Shown here: one piece after another, positions 34,541-47,200 of the stretch | How positions within the stretch are numbered: position 1 is the first letter of the stretch | Layout of the letters: each line of letters starts with the position of its first letter | Translations under genes and position numbers: made by a program | NCBI GenBank assembly: GCA_947034895.1 | Contig: OX344762.1 | Coordinates: forward strand, 34,824,760 to 34,888,759 | Length of the DNA: 64,000 nucleotides | Reading direction: 5' to 3' | Source of the DNA: Rhytidiadelphus loreus | Lineage: Eukaryota > Streptophyta > Bryopsida > Hypnales > Hylocomiaceae | Notes under the pieces: generated by a model | What the model was told of the DNA's origin: nothing | Seen by the model: only the letters and a program-made list of their open reading frames with translations | Databases searched by the model: none

Positions 34541-36676
34541 CTAGTGCCGACCCTTCTTTTTTCCCCTATGAACTGGAGGATTAGGTTTCGGGATCTCAGC
34601 AGGTGCATTGGCCTTGCTACCACCTACGGACTTACCCGAGTCTGCGCTTGGTCCACTTGACGCAGCAGCATTCAAATCATTAGCCTTGTCTCTTGAAACT
34701 GACCCTTGGGATCCCCTAATAGGCGCCTGGTTTCTTTTATTACCTTTCTTGGGCCGATAAGAGGACCGCTCCTTCCTTGGCAACCATCTTTCAGGATCAG
34801 GCGGTGGTCCAGGGTTAGCAGGATCGAAGCCCTTGGGATATAAAGGTTTTCTTTTGCGCTTCTTCTTAGTCTTGGCGTTCTCGGACCTGTCCTCCCCTGC
34901 CTTGTCTCCAGTTTCTTCGACAGCACGTCCTCTCTTCACATTGAGTGACCAGGGGGGCACCTTCTCCAAAGCCTCCACATCCAAGCCAGACAAACCTCCC
35001 AAAGCTGGCAGCTTCTTCTCATACACAGCAGCTTTGTCAGGATTAGTATAAGCATAACTTGACACTAGCCCATGCAAGGCTTCGGATCTGACCACAGGAG
35101 ATGGACTCTTCATAAGTCGTTCATACAACTTCGCCGCTCCCTCCATGTTGTTGTGTTTTAATTTGAACGCTGCTGCCTCTTGCAATATAGTTTCCAATAT
35201 GGAACTCCGGTCGTCATCGCCCATGTAAGAATCCCAAAACTCAATTGCTTCATCCAACACGGCCTCTGCACCTTTCACATTTCCTCCTCTCCCTTTCAAT
35301 GCAACTAATGTGGCTATCATACCTGGTTTATGTCTAAGAGATGTAATTAGTTCCAAATACTTCGCAGCTTGCAGATAGTTTCCAGCTGTTGCAACAGCTT
35401 GAGCTCGAACAAAGTGTACATTCGTTCCAGCTTCCGGATGTTTTTCAGCGAAATCTGCCAGCAACTCATCTGCCTTTTGAGCTTTACCTTCTTTCCAAAG
35501 CAAAGAAGAAGATAAAACCGCAGGAACAGCACTGTCCGGGAACGTCTTCGACAATAATGAAGCAAAATCCCGTGCCTGATCCAGCTTATTCGAATGCAGC
35601 AGTAACAAGCATCGATTGAAGCTGAGACCTTCTTTCTGACGCACCGAAAGCTTATACTCCAAATTTTCGGCAAATTGAAGCTTCTGACCTGCATCCTTCT
35701 TCTCCAGCAACTTCTCCGTCTTTTTCAAAGCATCGAACAGGTCCCTTGCACCTTTGAGAGCTATTAGGTTATTAGTAGCAACTGCAACCGATGGCGGGTC
35801 TGCCGGCTTCTTCTTCAAGATAGTATTGTAACTCTCCAAGGCCTCATCAACGCGCCCTTGCATCTGTCGCACATAAGCAAGTTGCACAGAGATGAAGGCA
35901 AGCTCGCCTTCCAGATCTTCTTCTGGTACATCCTCTTCTATCAAAGCCTCCTGCCCTATCCGATGAGACAGTTGAAGAAGCTCCTCCGCTTTGGCATAAT
36001 CCTCCTTGTCAATCACCGCGCATGCTGCATTGTAAGCAAGCTCAAACCCCGTGCGAGGTTGAACTTTCAGCGTTTCCATCAGCGAGGGAACTTCGGCTGC
36101 CCTGCCGCCCGCAACGTAAGCGGCCACGATATTCGTCTTGACATCGTTGGCCACTTTGAATTGCTTGAACAAATTCTCGTAGCTTGTGATACACTCTGTC
36201 AATTCTTCCTTTCGCCATAAGATTTGCGCTTCCAATTGCAAAACACTCGCAGTTCGCTCCAGGCCCTTCAACGCGGCTAGAGCTTCCGACGGCTTACTAC
36301 GCCGGTACAAACAATAAGCCTTCTCGAAGGAAAGATCCAGAGCCAGGGTTTTGGAAGCCTCAATCACCTGCAAGGCGGGAAGGATCTCGTTTTCGTTGTT
36401 CGCGTCCTGGATCAACGCCACCACCTTACACTGCTTCGCCTCCAAACAGTCCGGTTCCTTAGCCAGAATCTGATCCGCGACCTTCACGATCTTCTTATAA
36501 TCGTACGCACGGACATGCTGATCCAACGCCACGAACAAATCGTCTACCGTCGGCCCGGACGGCTCCACCGCAGGCTCCTTCTTCAAATCGCCGGCCGCGG
36601 GCACCTTCTTGATCGGCTCCTTGGGTGGCGGAGCCTTGCCCTTCGCCGATGCATTGGCTTTACTTTTCTGCCCCAT
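34541..36676 (-). CDS. SRP72: signal recognition particle subunit SRP72, single exon, 711 aa
   Basis: SRP72 pairs with SRP68 on the SRP RNA in the particle that brings signal-bearing ribosomes to the ER. The N-terminus has a Lys/Pro-rich lead (MGQKSKANASAKGKAPPPKE). Residues about 40-580 are helical TPR-type repeats (for example EPDCLEAKQCKVVALIQD and FEKAYCLYRRSKPSEALAAL). The SRP72 RNA-binding region sits at about 602-644, with KKKRKRKPLYPKGFDP, PPPDPERWLPRKERSSYR and PKKG. A basic, low-complexity tail follows, ending GKKKGRH. Length fits eukaryotic SRP72 (about 650-700). The reading frame is uninterrupted, in contrast to the intron-rich neighbours. The start is the first ATG after an in-frame stop-rich leader. 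Telo-box motifs lie upstream. Confidence 0.96.
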   Translation of the reverse strand: MGQKSKANASAKGKAPPPKEPIKKVPAAGDLKKEPAVEPSGPTVDDLFVALDQHVRAYDYKKIVKVADQILAKEPDCLEAKQCKVVALIQDANNENEILPALQVIEASKTLALDLSFEKAYCLYRRSKPSEALAALKGLERTASVLQLEAQILWRKEELTECITSYENLFKQFKVANDVKTNIVAAYVAGGRAAEVPSLMETLKVQPRTGFELAYNAACAVIDKEDYAKAEELLQLSHRIGQEALIEEDVPEEDLEGELAFISVQLAYVRQMQGRVDEALESYNTILKKKPADPPSVAVATNNLIALKGARDLFDALKKTEKLLEKKDAGQKLQFAENLEYKLSVRQKEGLSFNRCLLLLHSNKLDQARDFASLLSKTFPDSAVPAVLSSSLLWKEGKAQKADELLADFAEKHPEAGTNVHFVRAQAVATAGNYLQAAKYLELITSLRHKPGMIATLVALKGRGGNVKGAEAVLDEAIEFWDSYMGDDDRSSILETILQEAAAFKLKHNNMEGAAKLYERLMKSPSPVVRSEALHGLVSSYAYTNPDKAAVYEKKLPALGGLSGLDVEALEKVPPWSLNVKRGRAVEETGDKAGEDRSENAKTKKKRKRKPLYPKGFDPANPGPPPDPERWLPRKERSSYRPKKGNKRNQAPIRGSQGSVSRDKANDLNAAASSGPSADSGKSVGGSKANAPAEIPKPNPPVHRGKKKGRH

Positions 36677-36789
36677 TGGGCATCAAAGCTCCACTGGAGC
36701 CGCGACAACCACACGAAAAAAAACGTAACCTAAATCTACTCTTACTCCCGCAAGAATTTCTTCTCTCAACCACCACAAACACACAACCT

Positions 36790-36848
36790 CAAACCCTAAA
36801 ACCTACTCTTCTTCCTCGACGATCACAACACACAACCCCAAACCCTAA
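36790..36848 (-). promoter_or_regulatory. two telo-box motifs (AAACCCTAA) upstream of SRP72
   Basis: AAACCCTAA occurs at 36791-36799 (followed by A) and 36840-36848, about 115-172 bases before the SRP72 start codon. Telo-boxes are common near the transcription starts of plant genes for the translation apparatus; action on SRP72 is inferred from position. Confidence 0.5.
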
Positions 36849-36899
36849 TAGCGCTAAAGTTGTCGGTGTGGTATTTACTAACACACCCAATTGAAGGCA

Positions 36900-39640
36900 A
36901 ATTTGGTCGAAAGATAGTGGTCACTTTCTTCTTTGTAAGAATTGAAATGAAAAGGTTTCTAGAATTTTGATCGAATAATAGTGTGAATGAAAGCTCAAGT
37001 AAATAAATCACCAATATCACTCTTGTAATTTTGTAAGTATTTTTCTTTGTAGTCAAGGTTTTAGTATTGGTTGCATTTTAGAATCTAATGTTTTAAAAAA
37101 AATCTAGAGACTAATGATTTCATTTGTTGTTTGGATTTATATGGCTTGGTTAGTATAAACTCTAAGTCTATTTGTACCAACCTAAATCAAGTTTGTATGA
37201 ATTGTGGTGCAATCACTTTTAAATTAGGAAAAGTAAGACCTAACTTGAAAGGAAAAAATTTCAAGTTCACTCTAATTGTTGTTATCGACATTGTTTGACT
37301 TATTCAAGTACATTTTATTTGTCAATTGCAAATCTATGTTCAAACTTGATTTATTGAGAATAATTTATTTTCTTTAAAAATCTAATTACAATAGAAACAT
37401 CAAGTGAAATTTGTGCAAAGTGGGGGATTGTCTCAAACTTGCAAGGCCTTGAAAGATAGTTGCATTCCGCATGTTTTACATGAATAGTTAAGGGTTCATT
37501 TTATTCATACTTGAAGAATTTTTGAGATCATCATATCATTAAGTACTTCAAGTAGAAAAGAGTATTTAATAAACAAAAAATATTTTTCATAAAGGTGGGT
37601 TCTTACTATCATTTACTACTCAATTTTTTTACAACATATTAATTCCATTATACACATTTAGCATAGATTGAAGATTTTTTCTTTGACCTTCAAAGTAGAG
37701 ATGATTGAAGTTGGGATGTACATGTCAAAGCTATAAAAGTTTCAATATCAATTTATATTTGAAGTTGATACAAGTAGAATTCTACGTCTAGAGTGCATGT
37801 GATCAATCTATTCTTACCAACCTTGCTTAGGCATTAGTTACAAGGCTATAGTTTGGGGGGGCAACATGTCACCAATTTCATCAAAGCCAAGGTTGAAGAT
37901 TTGTCAAATCTTAATAAACCATGTAATCTTTATGTTTGAATCAATATAGTTTAGAGTAGTATAAATATGAGTCTTCATTGGCCACTACTAAACCACATTT
38001 TGTCTTGAGTTACATCTAAAAAACCCAAAAATTTCACCAAGCTAATATATAGAAAAAATGGTCATCTAATGTGGAGCTATTTAGTTTTGAATTTTGTAAC
38101 AAGTTCAAGCTCATTCAGAGTAATAATTCCAATTATGAATTCAAAATCTTCAAATTTTATAATCCAAGGTAAATAACTAATTTTTGCATTTTTTTTCTTG
38201 AAGTAAGAATTGGGTAAAACTTCCACAGGGCTAATAGTCTACACTAATTTGCTTTAGTAGTGTATGTGGCACTAATTTACCAAAGTCACACTATTTTGAA
38301 TTAGTGCTTATTAAAATATTACTATATTGTAACAATTTTCACAAATTTTCTAAAATAAAAAATAAAATTTTGTAATGATACTAATTTTCTAGGTGACATT
38401 AATTTCTCCCCCTAAATAGAACAAATCAATGTAGTTGTACTCCTCTACTTGTCTTCATCTTGCCACACAAACAATTTGTAAGACTCCAAAGTTTTGACTC
38501 CATCTAAAGTAGAACAATCCACAATGAACATTTAGGAAATGATTCCATTATGAAATTTTTTCAATAAATGAGATTTGAGTCACAATTAATGTCTTAGGTG
38601 ATAGTACTAAAGTGATTAGTGACCTCATTAGGAACTTCCAATTTTATAGTGTAAATTTATTGTAAGAAGTGGCATTTTTAGGCCTTCTATATTAGAAATG
38701 TTGTGATTGCTTTAGGTGAGTAAGATGATCATTATGGATAGTTACACTTCTCTTGTTGGTTTTGGAGTACTTTTTTGGATGCTTCACTTCAAAAACTCAT
38801 ATCAAATGCACACTTTGTTGAAAAAATATAATTTCAATTGCTCTCACCATTTCTTACACTTGACTTTATGTGGGAATTTAAAATAAAAATCAGCAATGAC
38901 ATGAAGGCAAACTCCTAAGTCTAACCTCAATGGATTGTCTTACTTTATATGCACTAGCTTGAATGAATGATGATAGATGTTTCTACCCTAAGTTGTATCT
39001 TTAGACTCCAAAGCTAATTAACCCCTAATATGCCCTAGGCCTTTTTTGAACTTCTTGAAATTTTCTCTAAATTTTCTCAAAATTGAACAAAAAGTCAACA
39101 TTTCGATAAGTTTTATAAAAAAAATTGAATTGTAACCGTAAAAATTCAAAGTAGGCAGGTCAAAGATCACATGGGAAAAGGAAATACAACAATATCACTT
39201 AGAATGATTGAAATGATTGAAAGATTATAATGTAGGTGTTAAAATTGTGAAAGTGATTTGAAGTCTTTCAATCCTCTTTTCACAAATCAAATCTAAAATT
39301 GTAGTCACCAAAAAATGTGAGGTTAAAGGGCATAACATGGATAACCCCAGTCAATTTCCATATTCTGAAAATCTAGTCTACAAATTTTAAAAATGGATTT
39401 TTAATGTGTTTTTTTTCCAAAATCTAGTGAGCCCTCAACACTGGAAAATCAAGATTTGCAATGGACACCTTTGCACAAAATCTTGAATAGAATAATCATA
39501 ATCATTCATTTTCAAAATCAAATTTTTGATGCTAAGACTAGACTTCAAAAAAAATTTGTCAAAAATATTAAACTACTAAAAGTAATAATTGGTAAGGTTT
39601 TATTTAATTGCAAAGTACAGTAGTGTTTAGTGCCTCGGGC
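36900..39640. other. AT-rich spacer
   Basis: No gene was recognised. It includes copy 2 of a dispersed repeat at about 38585-38930. Other text is diverged AT-rich DNA. Confidence 0.6.
38585..38930. repeat. old dispersed repeat, copy 2 (mate at 22220-23250)
   Basis: It carries TTAGGTGATAGTACTAAAG/ATTAGTGAC, GATTGCTTTAGGTGAG, GATGATCATTATGGATA and AATTTCAATTGCTCTC in the same order and orientation as 22220-23250, with shorter spacing. Confidence 0.6.
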
Positions 39641-39678
39641 ATTTAGGGGTTAAAATCCTGGGAACTGTGGATCCCACC

Positions 39679-39702
39679 CGGTCCCACTCCCGGTCCCACT
39701 CC
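39679..39702 (+). promoter_or_regulatory. two TCP class I-type sites in the cytochrome c promoter
   Basis: A 12-base unit CGGTCCCACTCC is present twice in tandem. Each copy contains GGTCCCAC (39680-39687 and 39692-39699), an exact match to the class I TCP consensus GGNCCCAC. The sites lie in a short GC-rich island about 210 bases before the cytochrome c ATG. Confidence 0.5.
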
Positions 39703-39900
39703 CGCGCCACCCTCGCCGGGCCACCCGCGCTGTGCCACACTCGCACACGCCGCATGGGACCGCCCTCTTCCTTGACTCACGACCTCCCCTTGCACCATCG
39801 CCAACTAACTTAAGTCAAGCTTACCTTCCTTCTCAAGCTCATAACGGCAACTCTCCACAGTTTCGATTTCCATCTTCTAACGCTGCTATCATTCTCCGCT

Positions 39901-41479
39901 ATGGCAACATTCGCCGAGGCGCCCAAGGGCAATGAAAAAGCCGGCGAGAAAATCTTCAAAACCAAGTGCGCTCAGTGCCATGCCGTCGAGAAGGCCGCGG
40001 GCCACAAGCAAGGTGAGCGTGCACACACTCGATCGATCGCATCATATTCTTCTTCTTCTTGCCGAACACTGCATCTCATGCATTCTTTCTACTTTACTTT
40101 CTTTAGATTGTAGTTTTCTTGGATGGAAGGAAGGAGCTAGGGAGATCTCGGTTGCAAGCATTTTAGTGATAATTTGAATTGGCTGCTCTGGCGATCACGG
40201 ATTATTGAATTAGATGATGGCGTACTTGAACCTCGGGGGTTGGTGTCTTGGTCACTTTGGATCATGCATTCTTGTTTCTGTCCATGTTCAGAGGTTGTTC
40301 TCTGAGTGACGAGAAGTAAGATATTTGTGTATGATTTCTGGTTCTGGTGATGATGATGCTTGAATTCTTGCTCCTTTTTCTGCTTTGGTTACGTTTTATG
40401 ATTTTTCTCTCCTCTTTCTGATTTGCTCTGGCGATCGTGTGCTATTGGATTAGACGGATGTTTACTAGAACGACAGGGCTACCTGTCTCTATCAGTTGGA
40501 CGCAGTTTGCTTTTCGATCCGGTTTAGAGGTTGTTTTCTGGATTGAGAGAAGGTGGATGGTTCAGTGTGATGTCTGGATTTATCTGAATGAATGGATAAT
40601 TTTGTTTTAATGCATGTTCTGTTTTGTTTTCTGCTTCGTGTTTTGATGTTTTTCGCCTCTCTCTCTCTGGTGTGTTCTGGTAAGGAGAGCACTATTGAAT
40701 TTATTGGATGATTGGATACTTGCTGTTTCTGGTAGCGGAAGAGTCACCCAATGAAGCTGAGATTGTGCTGAGATGAATTTGTTCTTAGTGAACTTCTGAC
40801 GCTCGTTACGTTTCGCAAGCATTTTCTGCCGCAAGGAGAGTTTTGAAACGGTTTTGGAGTTTATGCTTATGTAGTGGTGATGGAAGCGAGGAGGATTGAG
40901 ATAGGCCTCTTTTGTGCCGCTTACTTTTGTAGCCACCTAGATACTGAGGCATGCGGAGAGGTGCAGTACTGTTTGATGCGAGTCCTTGGGAAGAAAATTT
41001 GGTTGTTTGGTTGTCAAAGTGGATGAATGCGTCTCACTGACCATCTTGGTGCAGGTCCGAACTTGAGTGGTTTGTTGGGAAGGACCTCTGGGACTACCGC
41101 TGGGTACACCTACTCTAAGGCTAACAAGGACAAGGCTGTCGAATGGAATGAAGAGTGTCTGTACGAGTACTTGTTGAACCCGAAGAAGGTTACTATCTGT
41201 TACTATCTTTTGTCGTTACGATGATTATGTTTACTCTCTCAGGAATTGCGTTGCTTCAGTTTACCTATCTACATATCTTTGATAGTTATGTGAATAAGAC
41301 TTAGTTATTTGACAAGAAATTTCTAGAACAGTCTGATGTGGAACAGTTTTAGGCCTTGAATTCGGGTTCTGTGGTGATTGCAGTATATCCCAGGCACAAA
41401 GATGGTTTTCCCTGGATTGAAAAAGCCACAAGAGCGAGCTGACCTTATTGCTTTCTTGAAGAAATCGACTTCAGAGTAA
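39901..41479 (+). CDS. CYTC: cytochrome c, three exons, 113 aa
   Basis: Exons 39901-40012, 41055-41188 and 41384-41479 join with GT-AG sites in phase to give 113 residues, the usual plant length. The protein carries electrons from complex III to complex IV in the mitochondrial intermembrane space. The haem-attachment motif is CAQCH, where the His is the first axial ligand. Met of [10 protein letters not shown] is the second axial ligand. Further marks are [20 protein letters not shown] and the C-terminal [15 protein letters not shown]. The N-terminal extension [11 protein letters not shown] is plant-like. The first intron is about 1.04 kb and follows the haem motif. The start is the only ATG that gives a full-length N-terminus. 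Confidence 0.98.
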
Positions 41480-41657
41480 ATTTTACTCGCAATTTTGTCG
41501 CTAGAGTTAAGTAGCTCCTGGTAGACTTTAGGAGGGGTTACGATGGGGAGCGTTTACTTGAGGGACACAGGATTACCCGGAGTCTTTTCAGCACTTTTCT
41601 TGATAAATTGATTGGCCCAATTTTGGGATTATTCGGCAAATTTGTTCTGCACATTGC

Positions 41658-41663
41658 AATAAA
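41658..41663 (+). promoter_or_regulatory. possible polyadenylation signal of cytochrome c
   Basis: AATAAA lies about 180 bases after the stop codon in an otherwise T-rich stretch. Another AATAAA occurs at 42604. Plant signals are loose, so this is only a candidate. Confidence 0.35.
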
Positions 41664-41699
41664 GCCGTAGAATTTTTTCTTTTTTGTTCTGCAATGACT

Positions 41700-43399
41700 C
41701 CCTTCTGGAATACCACACCTCACTTGAATTGAGAATTAATTTGTGCAAGATGACGAAATTCTGCGTCATCCGAGTTCCTCAATTCGACTCGGCACTTTTG
41801 TAAGAAGTGCTCGTTGGGTCGTCGTGCTGGGAGTCAGCTGTGATGAGGATTTCTGAGGTGCAGTTTTAATCTCTATTTTCTTTTGATCCATGCTATTTGT
41901 CGAATCGAATTGGCGCCAGTGCAGCATTCCACATTGTTTTTTACTTTGTTTTGAAGTATTGCACAACGAGGATGGCCCAAGAGGACGGCGCATGCATCCT
42001 TGGATTAACCTCCATGTGTAATCTGTTTGTTACTATTACATTACTGTAAGTTAAATGCATGGTGAACGTGCTGCCTGTGGCGGGTTCGATAAGGCAAAGT
42101 CAGCTGAGCGCATCGAGTCAGCGTGGGGAGGCAGGGAGCAGAGGACACATCCAGCGCTCAATTTACGAAATTGGCATGCTAGTTTCAAGCGACTGACACA
42201 AGCTGACTCCGCACTAGTGAACCTAGTCCTGTCAGCTGGCGCCAGCTTCCCAGTTACCTCGCACGTGATCTTTTACTAAGTCATCACCAGCTGCTTCTTG
42301 TATAAAGCTCTAGACGATGCTGAGCATGTATGTGCTGGAACGGAGAGCTTGCCTCTACCGAAACGGGTGCCAGAGTTGCAGCACTTCTAAAAGGGTTTGT
42401 TTTTTCCTTGATCTCATTCGCAATCTAAGCTCAGACTTTCTTGAAGAGATTCAGACGAGTTTCGTAGCAAATGTGCGCATGGACGGAGGTGGCCAGCGTT
42501 GCCATTGTTAGTCGAAGACGTCTGAAGCTCGAGACGTGCATCGCCCTGTTGCATCGGCTGACCTGCCAGTGAGGTATTTATGGCCTGTCTACGGGGCCTC
42601 ATGAATAAATGCTTCGTCTTGCATCCTCCATCAGTGAACTTGAAATTCTGTCTGTCTCTCTAATGCTTTTGAATGCGGATTCTTCAGTTTACCATGCCTT
42701 TTATTTCATTAAGGATCTGTGTTGGCCACACTTAGCACTGCTTCAAGTGTCAACGTGGTGTATTTGTTGTTAGATTTAAATCAATTTTGTTACGATGTGA
42801 CGATTCAGAGCGTCAGAATTGTGACATTCGAATGCCCAAAGCTATAAAAACTAGGACTAGTACTTTTGATGCAAGTATCTAAATGGGTGAACTGCAGTGG
42901 TTACAGAGAACCTCGTCCCAGGAAGGTCACTTTGTGTACCTATGGCAAACCTCGTGTTTCACGTGTTTTCAAACCCCCTTTCTACTTTTCATAAACCTTG
43001 ATCTGATTCTAAATTGTGAGCTGTGTTTGATCATGAGTTCGTTCCTTCAGCTTCAATTGACGAAACCTCCCAACGAAAATATAATTTGAAGGGGACATGA
43101 GTGAACCCTGAACTGGAACTATCATTTTTTCACATCTTATAGAGAATGCATTCAGATGACCATGGTGTCAATGTTTCAAATATCAGAACTGTAGGCAGAG
43201 ATTTATTTGCTGAGAGATTTCTTAAAAGTTTTTGTTTTTCTCATATGGTACAGGGAATTGAAAAATGCTCAAAATCTGAATATTAAAACCAGAAATTATA
43301 ATTGCACTTCATCCAATTAATATTTGTTTATGGAGCTTAAAAAAAATCTTGCCATGTACAAATGGAAACTGAAGAAAGAATGCTCTACATGAATCAACA

Positions 43400-43471
<72 letters not shown>

Positions 43472-44236
43472 AGGAGTTTCAGATTATTTATTATCTTAGT
43501 TCAAGCATTTATTGGTTAAAGAGGTCAATAATTGCTTGGAATTCACAAGTGAACTTCCTAGGAACTTTTTTAGACTTGCAAGCATTGCTCTCATGATGCG
43601 AGGAAAGATCAACAATATCCTACCTCAAACCCATAGAGATGATATATGATTTTTGTGAGGTTTCAACAAGCATGGGAAGAATACAAGCACTTGTTGATGT
43701 TGATGTAAACAACTTGGTGGAGATATGTTTCTAGACAAATCTTTCTTAGATGAAGACCAATGTTGTAAATCAATAATAGGTTTGTCTTCTACAGGAACGC
43801 TTTGTGCACAGGTGTATTTAGGATTGCAAGAGTTGTGTTTGGCTGTGAGAATTGACACGCCTACACAACTCTAATGTGTAGGTTGGACAACAATTGCATG
43901 CAACCCCTCTACACAACTCGTGGTTTGCTTTCCATATAAGGATTTACTCAAATTTCATCAGATCCACTAATGATGTAGCTTTTTATTGATGCAAAGCTTT
44001 CACTTCCCTTTGATCAAATGGAGATGCAAAGAGAGTATTGGGCATCAACTTGGCAAAAAATATCTTTCCTTAGAAGAAGAATAGGTGCATTAATTTTGTT
44101 TTTTCCAGCATTCAAGGCAAAGTACTATATTATTGTTAATATCTACAATCATAAGATGGATTTTTTTTAAATGAAGTTAACTAGGCGCTCAACATTAGCA
44201 ATTTCCCATTGAAATGTTTCTAAAGAAATGTCTTGA
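41700..44236. other. spacer between cytochrome c and the FSH hydrolase
   Basis: Bases 41950-42620 have gene-like composition but no frame beyond 75 codons; a long or alternative cytochrome c 3' end or a non-coding transcript is possible. From about 43100 the sequence is AT-rich and includes the (TA)n run at 43404-43468. Bases just above 44236 should be the 3' end of the leftward hydrolase gene. Confidence 0.4.
43404..43468. repeat. (TA)n microsatellite, about 32 units
   Basis: An uninterrupted TA run of about 65 bases, able to form a cruciform and likely length-variable. Confidence 0.97.
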
Positions 44237-47200
44237 TTAGGCTTCAACGCATATTTCGTCATTATGAGAGTCGAGGGGCTTGCTTGAGTGATTCACTGGG
44301 TTTATGGCATCACTAAACTTGACTGACGTGGCCACATCTAGACCCTCCCCTTCATCCTTTGAAGATGCATCAATAGCGGCCAATTGTGTATTGAAAAATT
44401 GAATTGCAATTGCAGTCTGTGCTTCATCTGTAGAGCAAAACCAAAGTAAAATTAGCTTACAATAATATCCTTACATGTTATTGTTGTTTGAAATTAGTTT
44501 TGATTAACCTTGTAAGGATGTTGTAACCACTTAAAAGGTTCAATGGATGACTTTATTGTTCATTGTAGAAACTAGAAACATAAGAATGCACTTATTGGTT
44601 CAATAATTGAAGTATTTTGGTGACTATCTTGGTCATGGGATGCCATATCCTTTCGACGTTAATTGGTGTTCCGTAGACCATTCTTACATTCCCTCACATG
44701 GATGAAGTTACATACATAGCATTAGAGTCATTCTATGAGAATTAATATGTTCAACTATGGGGTTGATTGCTAGCTACAAATATACTTTCTAGAGCAAGGT
44801 CCAACCATTTCGCATTCTTGCATGTCATCTCAATGATAAGATCATTTATGTTTAAATAAGAAAAAATTCCACAAACACTATAATGCTAAAGAAAAATAAG
44901 ATTATGAGATACTACTATACTCTTCATATCCAAGTGGGATTGTTATTCACATACAATAGTAATGGAATTCATTTGGAAATAATGAGAGATTTCCCCTCAA
45001 TCATTCATGATATAGTTGTCAATCCTCAAATGTGAATAATAGTTTTAAGGTTTGTAGGAATGGACTATAATTGTAACACCCCTAAATGCTTATTTAAGGA
45101 CAATAGTTTCAAAGTTGAGAGAGAGAAAACTCACCCAATCTGGGTACAGTGTGGCCTGAGCGATGGTTGATAGTGACATTGTTCTCAAAGGACTTGAGCA
45201 CCTCCACACCAGCAAACCGTAGCCAATCCTTTTCTCCTGTTGTTTGTAATTACATCAATCCAACTCGAAATGGTCAAAGTTTTGTTGATTGAATTTTGCT
45301 ACACTCCAAATTTAAAATATCCATATTTCACTTGATGTTAGAATTCATTGTAAAGTGAACCCCAATTTGTAGAAGGGGTGTGAGAGGAAGGCTTAACTAA
45401 GAATAGTACAAAAGAAACACAACACCAAACTCCATCACACCCCAATTTGGTCTTGTATTTTCCTCAAACTTTGGCTCCTGGTCCCTCATTGCACTCTTTA
45501 CGATTAACTCTATGATTGATCAGTTTTAGATGGTTAAAACTGATAATGAAAATAGAGAAAAAAATAGATACAGCTCGTAGCGAAGTTGAAGAACATTTGA
45601 AATCAATGTCTAACTTCTCAGAAATCAAGTTTTTTGGACCACAAAAACTTGGACGTTTGACATAATTATTTTTTAGTATACACAAAGTACTTATTTTAAA
45701 CTCCATGACAACACAACCATTTTCGGCTTTCAAAATGAGCAGAAGAATGTATATCACTGGGAAGTTTTACTTGGGTGATTCTAGAGTTCACTTTCTCCAG
45801 ACTATTTGCAAAGAACTGCTCAGTGAAGGCAATCAATCAGGTTATTAATAAGATTATGCAGGATTTTGTACCGAGGAATGCCAAGGTCGGGCATTTGATG
45901 GTTGGCCCTTCGTAAATGTGTTTCAAGTGTTGTGCTCGGAGCTGGGCAGGTGCCAAGAGGACGAGAAAACGAACCGGTGGCACATCTTGGAGTGCCAATC
46001 CCTGCAAAATTACAAAAGGTTTGGTAAGGAAACATATTTCATGGTTGCGATCAAAATGTCCGCCTTACACTACCACAAGGGATTGGAGTTTCAATTGATA
46101 TTCCAACCAGGCAGCATTCATAGCCGAAGCTCAATCGCTCGCTCAGCCATTCTTAATTGGCGAAATTCCATCAGGTTTCAACAAATATTTGGGTTTTGCT
46201 GTAAGCCCGGAAGAAACTGATTGAAGGGAGGAAAGTGTGATTGATTGATTGTTTCTCAAGATTTTAGAGCAAATTTGTTGCAAATCGCCACAAGTTCTAT
46301 TGTAGCTTCCCAAATAGCAAAATCGTTATGCAAAATTCGCCTGAATTCGTAACCCCAACCAACTTTTTGGAACAACCCAAACAGAAACAAAAAAAATCAG
46401 AGACTGATCTAACTGAATGGCGGAATTAAAAACTCCCGTCACTGGTTGAAGGACCATTTATCACTACTGACAATCCTATTTGGAAGACTGAAGCTTCAAT
46501 TTTACCTTTTCTTGAAGAGCAGCAAGACATCCAGATAAAACCGCTCCCTGCTCAACAGGGAAATTAACTGTCAGAACATTGAATAGGGGGAGCAGATAAA
46601 AAACCCATGAAAAGGTCTGTACATTGATCTTGTACTTTATTGTGGACTTGATTGAAGGGTGAAATATATATCTTTAAGTACCTGAGAAAACCCAAGGAAA
46701 CCATCATATGGTCCATGCAACTTCATGTAATCGCTTATGTAAGAAAAGAGCTTCTCATCCACGTGATAAAACTCAGTGAAATCCTGGACAATCCAAGGAG
46801 ACACCGCAACACCCAATTGTCAAATACAGAAAGAAAAAAACAATCAAATTCTTGTCAAGCAAAGTCAGTGATTCAAAAACGAAACGCGGCATGCAAGCAC
46901 AATTATACTACAGTAGAAGTTTGCTCCTAAAACTATCCTCTGAAACGAAGCTAAATGTTCATGGCAGAGATTGAACAAGTTGAATTTCTAACGACGCATC
47001 GTAAATAGACAAAAAATTCTTCCACAATGGATGAAAAAGTCTTGGGATGATGTGCAAATACCTTGTTGGTTCGGTACCACTCGTAGTAAGGACCTTCAAA
47101 GAGGCCCTCGACCTCGGATTTCCCACTGCAGGGAAGCGGACCATCAAGGCAATCCTGTGCATCCACATGGAATGGAGGTGAATCAGTTAGAGCTCATTTG

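Noticed and set aside
34833..36733. Several rightward and leftward frames inside SRP72
   Set aside because: They are other-frame shadows of the 711-codon SRP72 frame.
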